From assembly GCA_009774245.1 (NCBI GenBank), contig VSNM01000090.1:1-19385 (forward strand): DNA of 19,385 nucleotides. Direction: 5' to 3'. The notes below the pieces were generated by a model. It was not told where the DNA came from and ran no database searches. It was given only the letters and a program-made list of their open reading frames with translations. The position numbers and the translations under genes were made by a program. Positions 7,000-14,207 of this stretch are shown here, in pieces (the first letter of the stretch is position 1; each line of letters opens with the position of its first letter). Source of the DNA: Lachnospiraceae bacterium (lineage in GTDB: Bacteria > Bacillota > Clostridia > Lachnospirales > Lachnospiraceae).

Positions 7000-7100
7000 A
7001 TATATTCTCATATCGAAAAAGGGAACAGAAAAAACATAAAAATATATTCTTCAAATCGGTGTTTAGGTGTATAATAAATCCGGTAATAATCGGAATTTGT
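6997..7100 (+). promoter_or_regulatory. 5' module of cargo unit 2 (promoter and leader)
   Basis: It opens with a vestige of the winged-helix gene's end: 6997-7019 matches 6416-6438 at 21 of 23 bases and still reads IYILIS before a stop. A TATAAT -10 (7070-7075) and a TCCG/CGGA leader hairpin (7079-7082, 7091-7094) follow, as in unit 1. Confidence 0.65.
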
Positions 7101-7139
7101 CGTAAAAGTAAACTTGCATTGTAAGGGAGAAATTTATTT

Positions 7140-7847
7140 ATGAAAATAAGATGTGTATGGGAACATAACGGCAATGACAGCATTTTGTATGCAGATAGTT
7201 TTATTGGAGCTTTTACAAGAGGAGCTTCTAAAGATTTGGCAATACAAAAAATGCCTTCTGAAATAAAATCTTATCTGATGTGGAAAGGTGACTTGGTTAC
7301 GGATTCCTTTGAACCCGAAATAGTTCAGGAGAAGTGCTCTGATTTAACTATTTCTGATGCTGATTCTGATGTCCTTTTTGATGAAGAACGGAAAGAATTG
7401 AGTGTTTCTGAATATGAAGAATTGAAAGCACTTGTCTTGAAATCAGCACGGGATTTTCTGTCATTGTATGAGGCAATTCCTGATAAAAATAAAAGCTGCC
7501 TCCCAGTTAGAGTAACTTTTTATGGACAGGTTCCTCGGACGGCATCTGAAATGTATGAACACACAAAAAATGTTAATGATTACTATTTCGGCGAAATTGG
7601 TGTTGCTACAGATAATGAGGGAAACATTGTGGAATGCAGGGAACGCGGATTTGCGGTTCTGGAAAGCCAGCCAAACTTTTTGAAAAATATAGTTCATCTT
7701 GGAAGTTATAACGAAGAATGGTCATTAAGAAAAGTACTTAGACGTTTCGTTTGGCATGATAGAATCCATGCGAAGGCGATGTACCGAATGGCTTTGAAAA
7801 TGTTTGACCCTGATGTGGTGCCAAATATATTTCAGTTTGATATATAA
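7140..7847 (+). CDS. HicB-like plus DinB-like two-domain protein
   Basis: This 235-residue cargo protein begins (about 1-50) with a strand-strand-helix pattern like HicB antitoxins (YADSFIGAFTRGASKDLAIQKM). A charged linker follows. Residues about 90-223 form a helical domain with H141 (MYEHTKNV) and an HxxxH pair H206/H210 (WHDRIHAKAMYRMA), the histidine triad of DinB/YfiT metal-binding proteins. Some of these transfer thiols to antibiotics or toxins; many have no known function. A GGGAGAA ribosome site precedes the ATG. The same promoter and terminator modules as the deaminase gene enclose it. Both domain calls are by pattern, the DinB one firmer. Confidence 0.6.
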   Translation: MKIRCVWEHNGNDSILYADSFIGAFTRGASKDLAIQKMPSEIKSYLMWKGDLVTDSFEPEIVQEKCSDLTISDADSDVLFDEERKELSVSEYEELKALVLKSARDFLSLYEAIPDKNKSCLPVRVTFYGQVPRTASEMYEHTKNVNDYYFGEIGVATDNEGNIVECRERGFAVLESQPNFLKNIVHLGSYNEEWSLRKVLRRFVWHDRIHAKAMYRMALKMFDPDVVPNIFQFDI

Positions 7848-7883
7848 CTCTCTGTGAGTTGGGATGATTTGAAATACTTTAAT

Positions 7884-7931
7884 ACAATATTTTTGGGCAG
7901 TGGCAACATAGAAACGCCATTGCTTTTTCAT
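7884..7931 (+). terminator. 3' module of cargo unit 2 (terminator-like repeat)
   Basis: GCAGTGGC (7897-7904) pairs with GCCATTGC (7916-7923) with one wobble, followed by a five-T run. It is the second copy of the 48-base module at 6952-6999. Confidence 0.7.
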
Positions 7932-7965
7932 TGTAAAACTAAATATGATACAGGACAAACGAAAC

Positions 7966-8018
7966 AGCCAGTTATCGAAAAACTTTCAGTAAAAGTATAT
8001 CGTAAACTGGCTTTTCTT
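7966..8018 (+). terminator. Second terminator after the cargo region
   Basis: AGCCAGTT (7966-7973) pairs perfectly with AACTGGCT (8005-8012), followed by TTTCTTTT. The loop is long (31 bases), so it is a moderate candidate. Confidence 0.55.
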
Positions 8019-8101
8019 TTGAAAAAATTTCCGACAGGGAATTTGCAAAACCGCAGGATATTTGACCGAACCATTTTCAGGAATGGAAAATGAATTAGCC
8101 T

Positions 8102-8436
8102 GTGGCAAGAGTACAGATGGCGGCAAGGTTTACACTCTGTTTAGGTTGGTGCTGGGTAAGTGTCACTGGCATTAATGCCCTTTGGGCAAGGGTACAGGGA
8201 GCGCAGCTTCCCTGTGCAGGTCAAGGGCGGCAGCCATTGCCCAGTAGAGGTGACGCTTGCGTCGGCTCGTACTGGGTATTGCCTGACGCTGAAAGCGGCA
8301 GAACTGGCAGAAAAGCTGCCTTTCTCCCAAGTTGCGCTTTGGGAGAAAATGAGCGGAACTGACCTGTCCCCTGCGTGCAGGGAACATGCAGTTTCCATCG
8401 CATAGAAAATTGAACGAAGGGGGAAAAGACGATTGA
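8102..8436 (+). other. Hairpin-rich region before the relaxase; candidate oriT
   Basis: About 330 bases hold no credible gene but a series of inverted repeats: GGCATTAATGCC (8168-8179), GCCC/GGGC (8177-8187), ACAGGGA/TCCCTGT (8194-8200, 8209-8215), GACGC/GCGTC (8252-8263), TTTCTCCCAA/TTGGGAGAAA (8321-8330, 8339-8348) and CCCTGC/GCAGGG (8369-8374, 8377-8382). Relaxase genes commonly follow their oriT, where hairpins are recognised, so this is the best oriT candidate. I could not identify a known nick site. Confidence 0.5.
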
Positions 8437-9776
8437 ATGAAACTGACAAGGCATAACGGCAGAGCTGGAAAAAATGGCGTTTACAATCCCAAGCATAATG
8501 ACCGCAGATTTGACATTGAAAACAGCGAGCATATAGATGCGGACAAGGCAAATCAAAATATTTATTGGGACTGCTACACCGGATTTTCTTCTGCAAAGAT
8601 AAGGGAGCATGACAAAGAAAATGATTACTCTTTTGAAAAGATTGAACAGCTTTACTACTTTGAACATTACGCAGACCACATACAGGCGCAGAATGAGCGG
8701 AACGAAAAAACAAGACACACCGAGCGCAATCGGACAGTGACAGATTTACTCACGAATAATAAAACGTGTCCCGAAGAAAGCATTTATCAAATCGGTACGA
8801 TTAATGAGTCCGTATCAGGAGAAATGTTAGCTAAGATTGCAACAGAATTTTTTGATGAAATGGGAGAAAAATTCGGCACTCATGTACACATCTTAGACTG
8901 GGCATTACATCTTGACGAGGGCACTCCGCATATCCATGAAAGGCACGTTTTTGACTGCAAAAATAATTACGGAGAACTGTGTCCCCAGCAGGAAAAAGCG
9001 CTTGAAGAATTAGGCGTACCACTCCCCAATCCCGACAAGAAAAAAGGCAGGAACAACAACCGCAAACAGACCTTTGATGCGGAATGCCGGAAGATGCTTT
9101 TCCGTATCTGTGAAAAGCAAAATCTCCACTTACAGATGAAACCGACTTATGGCGGCAGGGGCTATCTGGAAAAACAGGATTTTATCATTGAAAAACAGAA
9201 AGATACAATCTCTGTGCAGAAAGATATTCTTTCCGAAAACGAACAGACAATAGAGGAACAGGCGAAGAAAATCCAGAAGGCAGAAAATACTCTATCTCAA
9301 AGGGTAAAAGTAATTGAAAAGCAGGATAAAATTATTGCGGAGAAAAATGCCGCAATTATGGAAAAACATTCTGCACTTGAAGATGTCACAATGAAACTTG
9401 CAGAGGTGGAAACGCTGGTTGACGAAGTGGCAGAGCAGGCGTATCAAAAAGCCTGTGAGGCTGTTGCCAATACTGTCCGGCAGGAAACACAGAAAGAGGA
9501 TATAAAAATCCTTGATGATTATTCCAGATGGCTGTCAGCGCCGGAGCGCACTGCTGACAAAAAGCTGCGGGATTATGCGGTAAGGCGTCTGGGAGCATTG
9601 AAAGGAAAACTTATAAAATCTGCGAAAGCCACCAGAAAAATCTTGAACAGGTCAGGGAGAAAGCGAGGGAATCCATTAAGGACAGGCTTGCAAGGGGAAA
9701 AACAGAAGCAGACCGTCAGAACCGGGAGCGTATGGAACGCATACGCCCGACAACAAAAAAGGATATGGAACTTTGA
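8437..9776 (+). CDS. MobV/Mob_Pre-type relaxase, frameshifted near its end
   Basis: The relaxase would nick oriT and lead the strand into a recipient. The N-terminal half has the MobV metal motif HLDEGTPHIH (residues 158-167), and RHTERNRT (93-100) is a plausible motif I. Residues about 225-345 form a coiled coil. The frame is intact to about residue 390. It then runs into unrelated sequence to 9927, while the next frame continues a convincing charged helix (HQKNLEQVREKARESIKDRL) and stops at 9776. One extra A in the AAAA run at 9606-9609 would join the two. The catalytic part is untouched, so function may survive. Start: ATG at 8437 after AAGGGGG. Confidence 0.8.
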
Positions 9777-9814
9777 AGCATTTGCTTTTCTTTACGGAGA
9801 TGGCATCTGCTTTT

Positions 9815-9870
9815 TTTATGCACACGGGCGCATGAGGAAATTAGCTGCTGATGCAGCATGCGCCCGGCGC
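9815..9870 (+). promoter_or_regulatory. Hairpin leader, copy 1, before the primase gene
   Basis: GGGCGCATG (9826-9834) pairs perfectly with CATGCGCCC (9857-9865). The segment shares TTTATGCACACGGGCGC and a 36-base block (9835-9870; 32 matches) with 12132-12220. It lies about 55 bases before the primase start. Confidence 0.65.
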
Positions 9871-9923
9871 GGCGGGCAGCGGAGAAGGTCACTTCCCTGC
9901 CCGATTTTCAGAAAGGAAATGGC

Positions 9924-10564
9924 ATGAATGTATTTGAATCGGTAAAAGAAAACGTGACAGCAAGACAGGCTGCGGAGATGTATGGAATCAGGATAAACAG
10001 AAACGGCATGGCTTGCTGCCCTTTTCATGATGATAAGCATCCCAGCATGAAAGTGGATAAACGTTTCCACTGTTTCGGCTGTCAGGAGGACGGCGATGTG
10101 ATTGATTTTGCCGCAAAGCTGTACGGGCTGAACAGTCTTGGGGCGGCTGTGAAGCTGGCGGCTGATTTTGGGATTGACTATGACAGCAAAGGGCGGGCTT
10201 CTCCACGTCCTGCAAAAAAGAAATTATCGGAGGAACTGCGGTTTAAACAGGCGTTGTTACAGTGTTTCCGAATTTTATCAGACTACAATCATCTGCTGGA
10301 AAAATGGAAAACAGAATATGCGCCAAAAGAGCCGGAGGAGGAATGGCATCCCTGTTTGTGGAGGCTTTACAGAAGCAGACATACATTGAGTATCTGCTGG
10401 ATATCCTTCTGACCGGCACAGCGGAAGAAAAGGCAGAACTGATAAGGGGATATGGAAAGGAAGTGATGCGGATTGGGGAACGGATTTCAGGACTTGCCGC
10501 CTGCCGCAAGGCAAGCCGTGATGAACGCAGCGGATATGCTCGCCCCGGCAATGACAGTCGGTGA
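9924..10564 (+). pseudogene. CHC2 zinc-finger DNA primase, frameshifted
   Basis: From ATG 9924 (AAAGGA six bases before it) the product opens with a CHC2 zinc finger: C32-P-F-H35 and C50-F-G-C53, then GDVIDFAAKLYG. This is the DNA-binding part of DnaG-like primases that start replication of mobile elements. The frame fails after WHP at about residue 142. The next frame carries the natural continuation LFVEALQKQTYIEYLLDILL and ends at TGA 10562-10564, overlapping the helicase gene. One extra C in the CCC run at 10350-10352 would restore it. In the frame as printed the protein would end at 10412. There is no Toprim core, so it is a CHC2-only primase fragment paired with VapE. Confidence 0.75.
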
Positions 10565-11882
10565 GGTTAGAGAAAGCCTTGATACCACGCAGAAGGGGCA
10601 GACGGCGAATACAATCGCAAACTGCAGGACCGTGTTCCAGTGCGATCCGCTCTTAAAGGGGGCAGTCCGTTTCAATCTCCTGACGGAACGGATTGATATT
10701 GTCCGGGAAGTCGGGTGGCGCAGGGACACCAGCGTACTCACGGACACGGACATAAAATATCTGCTCCTTTACTTCGAAGAAAACTACGGAATCACCAGTG
10801 AGAAAAAGATACAAAATGCTTTGGCGATTGTGGCAAATGAAAACTGCTACCACCCGATTCAGGACTGTTTAAAAGGACTTATATGGGACGGGAGGCCACG
10901 CATCCGCTCATGCCTGCACCATTTTTTAGGGGCTGACGCGGATGACTATGTGGAGGAAATGTTGAAGCACTTCCTGCCGGGCGCAGTCCGGCGTGTATTT
11001 GTGCCCGGTTCAAAATATGAGGAAATGCTTTGTCTTGTGGGCGGACAGGGGGCTGGAAAATCTACTTTTTTCCGTTTGCTGGCGATAAAAGACGAATGGT
11101 TCAGTGACGATTTAAAGAAGCTGGACGATGACAAGGTGTTCACGAAATTACAGGGGCACTGGATTATCGAGATGTCAGAGATGCTTGCCACCAGCAGTGC
11201 AAAGAGCATTGAAGAAATCCGCTCTTTTATCAGCAGGCAGAAGGAAACGTACCGCACGCCTTATGAATCACAGCCAAAGGACAGGCTGCGGCAGTGCGTG
11301 TTCGGCGGCACGTCAAACAGGCTGGACTTTCTGCCCCTTGACCGTGCAGGGAACCGGCGGTTTCTGCCTGTGATGGTCTGCCCGGAGGATGCCGAGGTAC
11401 ATATCTTAGAGGACGAGGACGCTTCAAGGGCATATTTTTTGCAGGTTTGGGCAGAAGCAATGGAGATTTACCGAAGCGGGCGGTATTCCATGAAATTCAG
11501 CAAGCCTGTGCAGAGAAAACTTGTAGAAGTACAGAAAGACTTTATGCCGGAGGATACCGAGGCGGGCATGATTATCGGATTTCTGGAAAATTACCGTGGA
11601 AATCAGGTGTGCTCCAAACAGCTTTACCGGGAAGCCCTGCACCATGAATATGACGAGCCGAAGCGCTGGCAGATTCACGACATTAATGAGATTATGAATA
11701 CGGCAGTCACAGGCTGGCGGTATTTTTCCAATCCGAGGGCGTTTGACGGGTATGGCAGACAGAAAGGCTGGGAACGCATAGCGGATTCCGGCAACGAACC
11801 ACACGGCAACGAAGCTGGTTTTTCGGAACTGACAGAAAAAGAAGCCCAGCAGATGGGGATACCGAAGGAGTGGATGGAATGA
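10521..11882 (+). CDS. VapE-family ATPase/helicase
   Basis: The 453-residue product (from ATG 10521) belongs to the virulence-associated E family, superfamily 3-like replicative helicases of phages and integrative elements. Walker A is GGQGAGKST (174-182), Walker B-like WIIEMSE (about 214-220), and TSNRLDFLPLDRAGNRRFLPV holds the arginine-finger region. Residues 110-130 (HPIQDCLKGLIWDG) are typical of the family's pre-ATPase part. The frame stays open from a TTG at 10473, which follows AAGGAAG, so the start is uncertain. It overlaps the primase end, indicating a coupled replication module. Its last codons form one arm of an inverted repeat. Confidence 0.85.
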   Translation: MNAADMLAPAMTVGEVRESLDTTQKGQTANTIANCRTVFQCDPLLKGAVRFNLLTERIDIVREVGWRRDTSVLTDTDIKYLLLYFEENYGITSEKKIQNALAIVANENCYHPIQDCLKGLIWDGRPRIRSCLHHFLGADADDYVEEMLKHFLPGAVRRVFVPGSKYEEMLCLVGGQGAGKSTFFRLLAIKDEWFSDDLKKLDDDKVFTKLQGHWIIEMSEMLATSSAKSIEEIRSFISRQKETYRTPYESQPKDRLRQCVFGGTSNRLDFLPLDRAGNRRFLPVMVCPEDAEVHILEDEDASRAYFLQVWAEAMEIYRSGRYSMKFSKPVQRKLVEVQKDFMPEDTEAGMIIGFLENYRGNQVCSKQLYREALHHEYDEPKRWQIHDINEIMNTAVTGWRYFSNPRAFDGYGRQKGWERIADSGNEPHGNEAGFSELTEKEAQQMGIPKEWME

Positions 11883-12129
11883 TTTTAAGCGTTGGTTGCC
11901 GGGCAGGTTGCCACTTCGTTGTCGGGTTCGTTGCCGGGAAATCTGCTTCTCTCCTGCCCGGAAATGCTGATATTTACAGGCTTTGTTGTTATTTTTATAA
12001 CTACTGACAACGAAAGCAACAAAAAATTTCAAGAAAATAGAAAAAGTAAAAATAACAAGCCAGACATTAGATTGCAGGTTTTACGGGGTTGGTTGCCGGA
12101 CTTCGTTGCTGATTCTCTTTGTCTGGCTT
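11788..12129. repeat. CAACGAA/TTCGTTG repeat cluster with inverted repeats
   Basis: The 7-mer CAACGAA or its complement occurs six times: 11792, 11807, 11915, 11927, 12008 and 12102. CCGGCAACGAACC (11788-11800) has a perfect inverted partner at 11925-11937, and AAGCCAGACA (12057-12066) pairs with 12120-12129. GTTGGTTGCCGG appears near 11891 and again near 12088. A 92-codon frame crosses the region but looks like chance. The arrangement resembles an iteron-bearing origin; this is inferred. Confidence 0.55.
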
Positions 12130-12131
12130 TA

Positions 12132-12220
12132 TTTATGCACACGGGCGCCAATGCGAAAAACCACATATGAAAGTTTTTCGTATAAGGAAATTAGCTGCTG
12201 ACGCAATATGCGCCCGGTGC
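12132..12220 (+). promoter_or_regulatory. Hairpin leader, copy 2, before the small protein gene
   Basis: This is the second copy of the 9815-9870 leader: the same 17-base start, then the same 36-base block (12185-12220). GGGCGC (12143-12148) pairs with GCGCCC (12210-12215). Between them lies an extra hairpin absent from copy 1, CGAAAAAC/GTTTTTCG (12154-12161, 12173-12180). Confidence 0.65.
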
Positions 12221-12243
12221 AGCGATTAGTGGAGGTAATGCTT

Positions 12244-12516
12244 ATGGCAAAAAATAAAACAAGTATCAAGGTAACTGCTGTATTTGACGGGGAACTGGAC
12301 GCAACGGATGTGTTTGTGAGTCTGATTGCACAGCAGTATGCACGGCAATATGCTGGGCAAGATACCAAGAAATATCATGATAAAGGCAGCGAAAATATTC
12401 ACAGTGAAAATGTTCATGACAAAGATATTTCAAAAGATTTTCTTGTAAAATCACAAGATACAGTGTATAATGACAGTGAGGTTCAAAAGAGCCAGCCGTC
12501 TGGACTGTGCGGGTAA
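12244..12516 (+). CDS. Small protein upstream of the recombinase, unknown function
   Basis: The product is 90 residues from ATG 12244, eight bases after GGAGG; an ATG at 12238 is too close to that site. KTSIKVTAVFDGELDATDVFVSLIAQQYA is an ordered amphipathic start, while the last 45 residues are polar and repeat-like (HSENVHDKD). It sits where Tn4451-type elements carry a short protein (TnpW) before the recombinase, but I do not see a firm match. The recombinase ATG follows its TAA directly, so the two may be coupled. A good promoter for the recombinase lies within its 3' end. Confidence 0.6.
   Translation: MAKNKTSIKVTAVFDGELDATDVFVSLIAQQYARQYAGQDTKKYHDKGSENIHSENVHDKDISKDFLVKSQDTVYNDSEVQKSQPSGLCG
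12443..12471 (+). promoter_or_regulatory. Promoter for the recombinase inside the small gene
   Basis: TTGTAA (12443-12448), a 17-base spacer and a perfect TATAAT (12466-12471) form a sigma-A-type promoter about 45 bases before the recombinase ATG. It would let the recombinase be expressed apart from the upstream genes. Confidence 0.65.
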
Positions 12517-13830
12517 ATGGCTATGATGAACGGAATGGATTATGGAATGGCGGATAGGACGCCTGCTGGTGGTTTTCGTGTGGCAATCTACTGCAGGCTA
12601 TCAAAAGATGATGACTTACAGGGAGAAAGTGCCAGTATCGCCAACCAGCGTGACATGCTGGAAAAATACTGCAAACGGCAGGGCTGGGAGGTCGTTTCGG
12701 TCTATCAGGACGATGGCTACACAGGCTTGAACATGGAACGCCCTGACTTAAAGCGGATGCTGAAAGCCGTTGAGCGGCGGCAGGTAAACCTTGTAATCAC
12801 AAAGGATTTAAGCAGGCTGGAAGAAAACAAAATCCCCTGCCCTACATGGTGGAATCGTAACAGGGGACTGCGGAATGTCCGTACAAAATGGGAGAAAAAA
12901 GACCCTGTAAATGGACAGTTTATGTGGGATTTTTCCGTAATCAAGGAACTTTTGATGAATCCTGTTTATACCGGGGCAATCGCATCACAGAAGGCGCACT
13001 ATAAATTTAAAATCGGCACTATCGGGGATAAAAAGTCGGAGGAATGGATTGTAGTGGAGGGACAGCATGAAGCCATCATTGACAGGGAGAGCTTCAACAT
13101 CGTGCAGAAAAAGCTGAAATCACGCCAGCGTCCGGGAAAGTCGGGGGAAATCAGCCTGTTTGCTGGGCTGGTAAAATGTGGGGAGTGTGGAAAGGCACTT
13201 TGCATCAGGACAACGCATGAGAAGTTCCCCAAACGGATTTATTCCTGCAAGACTTACAATGCCTTTGGGAAAACACACTGTACCCAGCACCGTGTAGAAT
13301 ATGACACGCTTTACGCCCTTGTGCTGAACAAAATCAGGGAGTGTGCCAAGATGGTGCTGGTGGACGGCGAAGCGGTTGCAGGGAAGCTCTCCGGCACCTG
13401 TGAAGCCGAACAGAAAGGGCAGAAAGAGGCGTTGGAGCGTTCCCTTGCCAAAGCTGAAGAACGTATTAATATACTGGAAAAGATGGTGCTGCGCCTGTAT
13501 GAAGGTATAGCTGCCGGACGCATCAATGAGCAGAATTTTAACCTGATGCTGGAAAAGACACAGAAGGAGCAGAAAGAATTACAGGCAAAAATCAGCGAAG
13601 GGAAGAAAAAGTTAGCTGACGAAATCCAGCTTGTAAACAACGCAAGGCAGTGGATAACTGCCATTCAGGAATATGCAGACATCGCAGAACTGGATGCGGC
13701 AATATTAAACAAGCTGGTTAAAGAAATCGTTGTCCATGAAGAAATAGACAGCGATAAGACAAGACACATTTCTATTGAAATTCATTTTAATCTGAAACCA
13801 ATCCCGGAAGTGGAGCAGGTCAGAAAATGA
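12517..13830 (+). CDS. Large serine recombinase with internal in-frame deletion
   Basis: The resolvase-type N-terminus is clear: YCRLS with nucleophile S29, GESASIANQRDML, and DLSRL at 97-101. The family then continues with a second arginine (SRLGRD), the long E helix and the recombinase domain. Here the text jumps straight to EENKIPCPTWWNRNRG, a segment normally more than 100 residues later. The protein is therefore 437 residues instead of roughly 530-560, with the join near base 12820. A zinc ribbon (CGECG to about 250), a coiled coil (about 290-375) and the C-terminal domain remain. Loss of the second arginine and of the dimer helix should abolish integration and excision. It is the last gene of the element. 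Confidence 0.85.
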   Translation: MAMMNGMDYGMADRTPAGGFRVAIYCRLSKDDDLQGESASIANQRDMLEKYCKRQGWEVVSVYQDDGYTGLNMERPDLKRMLKAVERRQVNLVITKDLSRLEENKIPCPTWWNRNRGLRNVRTKWEKKDPVNGQFMWDFSVIKELLMNPVYTGAIASQKAHYKFKIGTIGDKKSEEWIVVEGQHEAIIDRESFNIVQKKLKSRQRPGKSGEISLFAGLVKCGECGKALCIRTTHEKFPKRIYSCKTYNAFGKTHCTQHRVEYDTLYALVLNKIRECAKMVLVDGEAVAGKLSGTCEAEQKGQKEALERSLAKAEERINILEKMVLRLYEGIAAGRINEQNFNLMLEKTQKEQKELQAKISEGKKKLADEIQLVNNARQWITAIQEYADIAELDAAILNKLVKEIVVHEEIDSDKTRHISIEIHFNLKPIPEVEQVRK

Positions 13831-13855
13831 CCTGCCCCAGCCGGGGAGGTTCTTA
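13815..13855 (+). terminator. Overlapping hairpins after the recombinase
   Basis: GCAGGTCA (13815-13822) pairs with TGACCTGC (13828-13835), and ACCT-G-CCCC pairs with GGGG-AGGT (13830-13850) followed by TTCTTAAAT. The two share bases, so only one can form. The second is the better terminator. Confidence 0.6.
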
Positions 13856-13930
13856 AATATTTTATAAATATTTTTTGACGAACGCCGCCCGCTATTGAGT
13901 GTGATTGTTCCTGCTAATTGGGGATAACAC
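13856..13930. other. Right end of the mobilizable element (attachment region)
   Basis: An AT-rich palindromic stretch around 13853-13876 is followed by about 50 bases of unassigned sequence, up to where the YIP1 gene resumes at about 13929. The crossover base cannot be fixed without an empty-site sequence. Confidence 0.45.
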
Positions 13931-14207
13931 AGGTGATCGACCAGTTGCCCACACAGAACAGCAGATACATCAGCAATACCGCGATCAGCTCCGTCAGCGC
14001 ATTGACTGACAACGGATTCAGATCATTGACGATAAAGCTTGCCGAGATCCGGTTGATCGAGAAGCTCAGGGAAAACAGCACCACAAGTACGATCGCGACC
14101 GGCACACTGCCCCGCTCGCGGTGCCTGATCTCATAATACGCATCCATCGGATGGCTCACGGTATAAAATGCATACTTCCACTTTTCCTTCGAAAATAATT
14201 CTTTCAT
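13929..14207 (-). pseudogene. YIP1-family membrane protein, cut by the mobilizable element
   Basis: About 92 native residues remain. After a basic start (MKELFSKEKWKYAFYTVSHPMDAYYEIRHR) come two membrane segments, SVPVAIVLVVLFSLSFSI and ALTELIAVLLMYLLFCVG. The family usually continues through several more membrane helices after GNWSITC. Here the frame runs four codons into element sequence and stops at 13914. The ATG overlaps the stop of the NHL gene (ATGA), so the two were one operon. The role of these proteins is unknown; they sit beside sugar ABC transporter genes in Lachnospiraceae. Confidence 0.75.

Larger units (their letters stand above)
3073..13930. mobile_element. Decayed integrative mobilizable element (left end outside window)
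   Basis: Repressor, replication protein, relaxase, primase, VapE helicase and large serine recombinase in this order are the core of a non-conjugative mobilizable element of Clostridia. No type IV secretion genes are seen, so it would need a helper. The right boundary is placed at about 13928-13931, where the YIP1 reading frame stops resembling its family. The left end must be upstream of base 1 because the transposon sits inside one of the element's own genes. Relaxase, primase and recombinase all carry lesions, so independent movement is unlikely unless the frameshifts are sequencing errors. Confidence 0.75.

Noticed and set aside
11892..12170. 92-codon frame after vapE
   Set aside because: It crosses repeat and hairpin sequence and has no ribosome site or domain; the region is better read as a repeat cluster.
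13921..13930. GGATAACA at the element's right end resembles the transposon's terminal repeat
   Set aside because: Only eight bases match, with no partner end or gene for another copy; likely chance.
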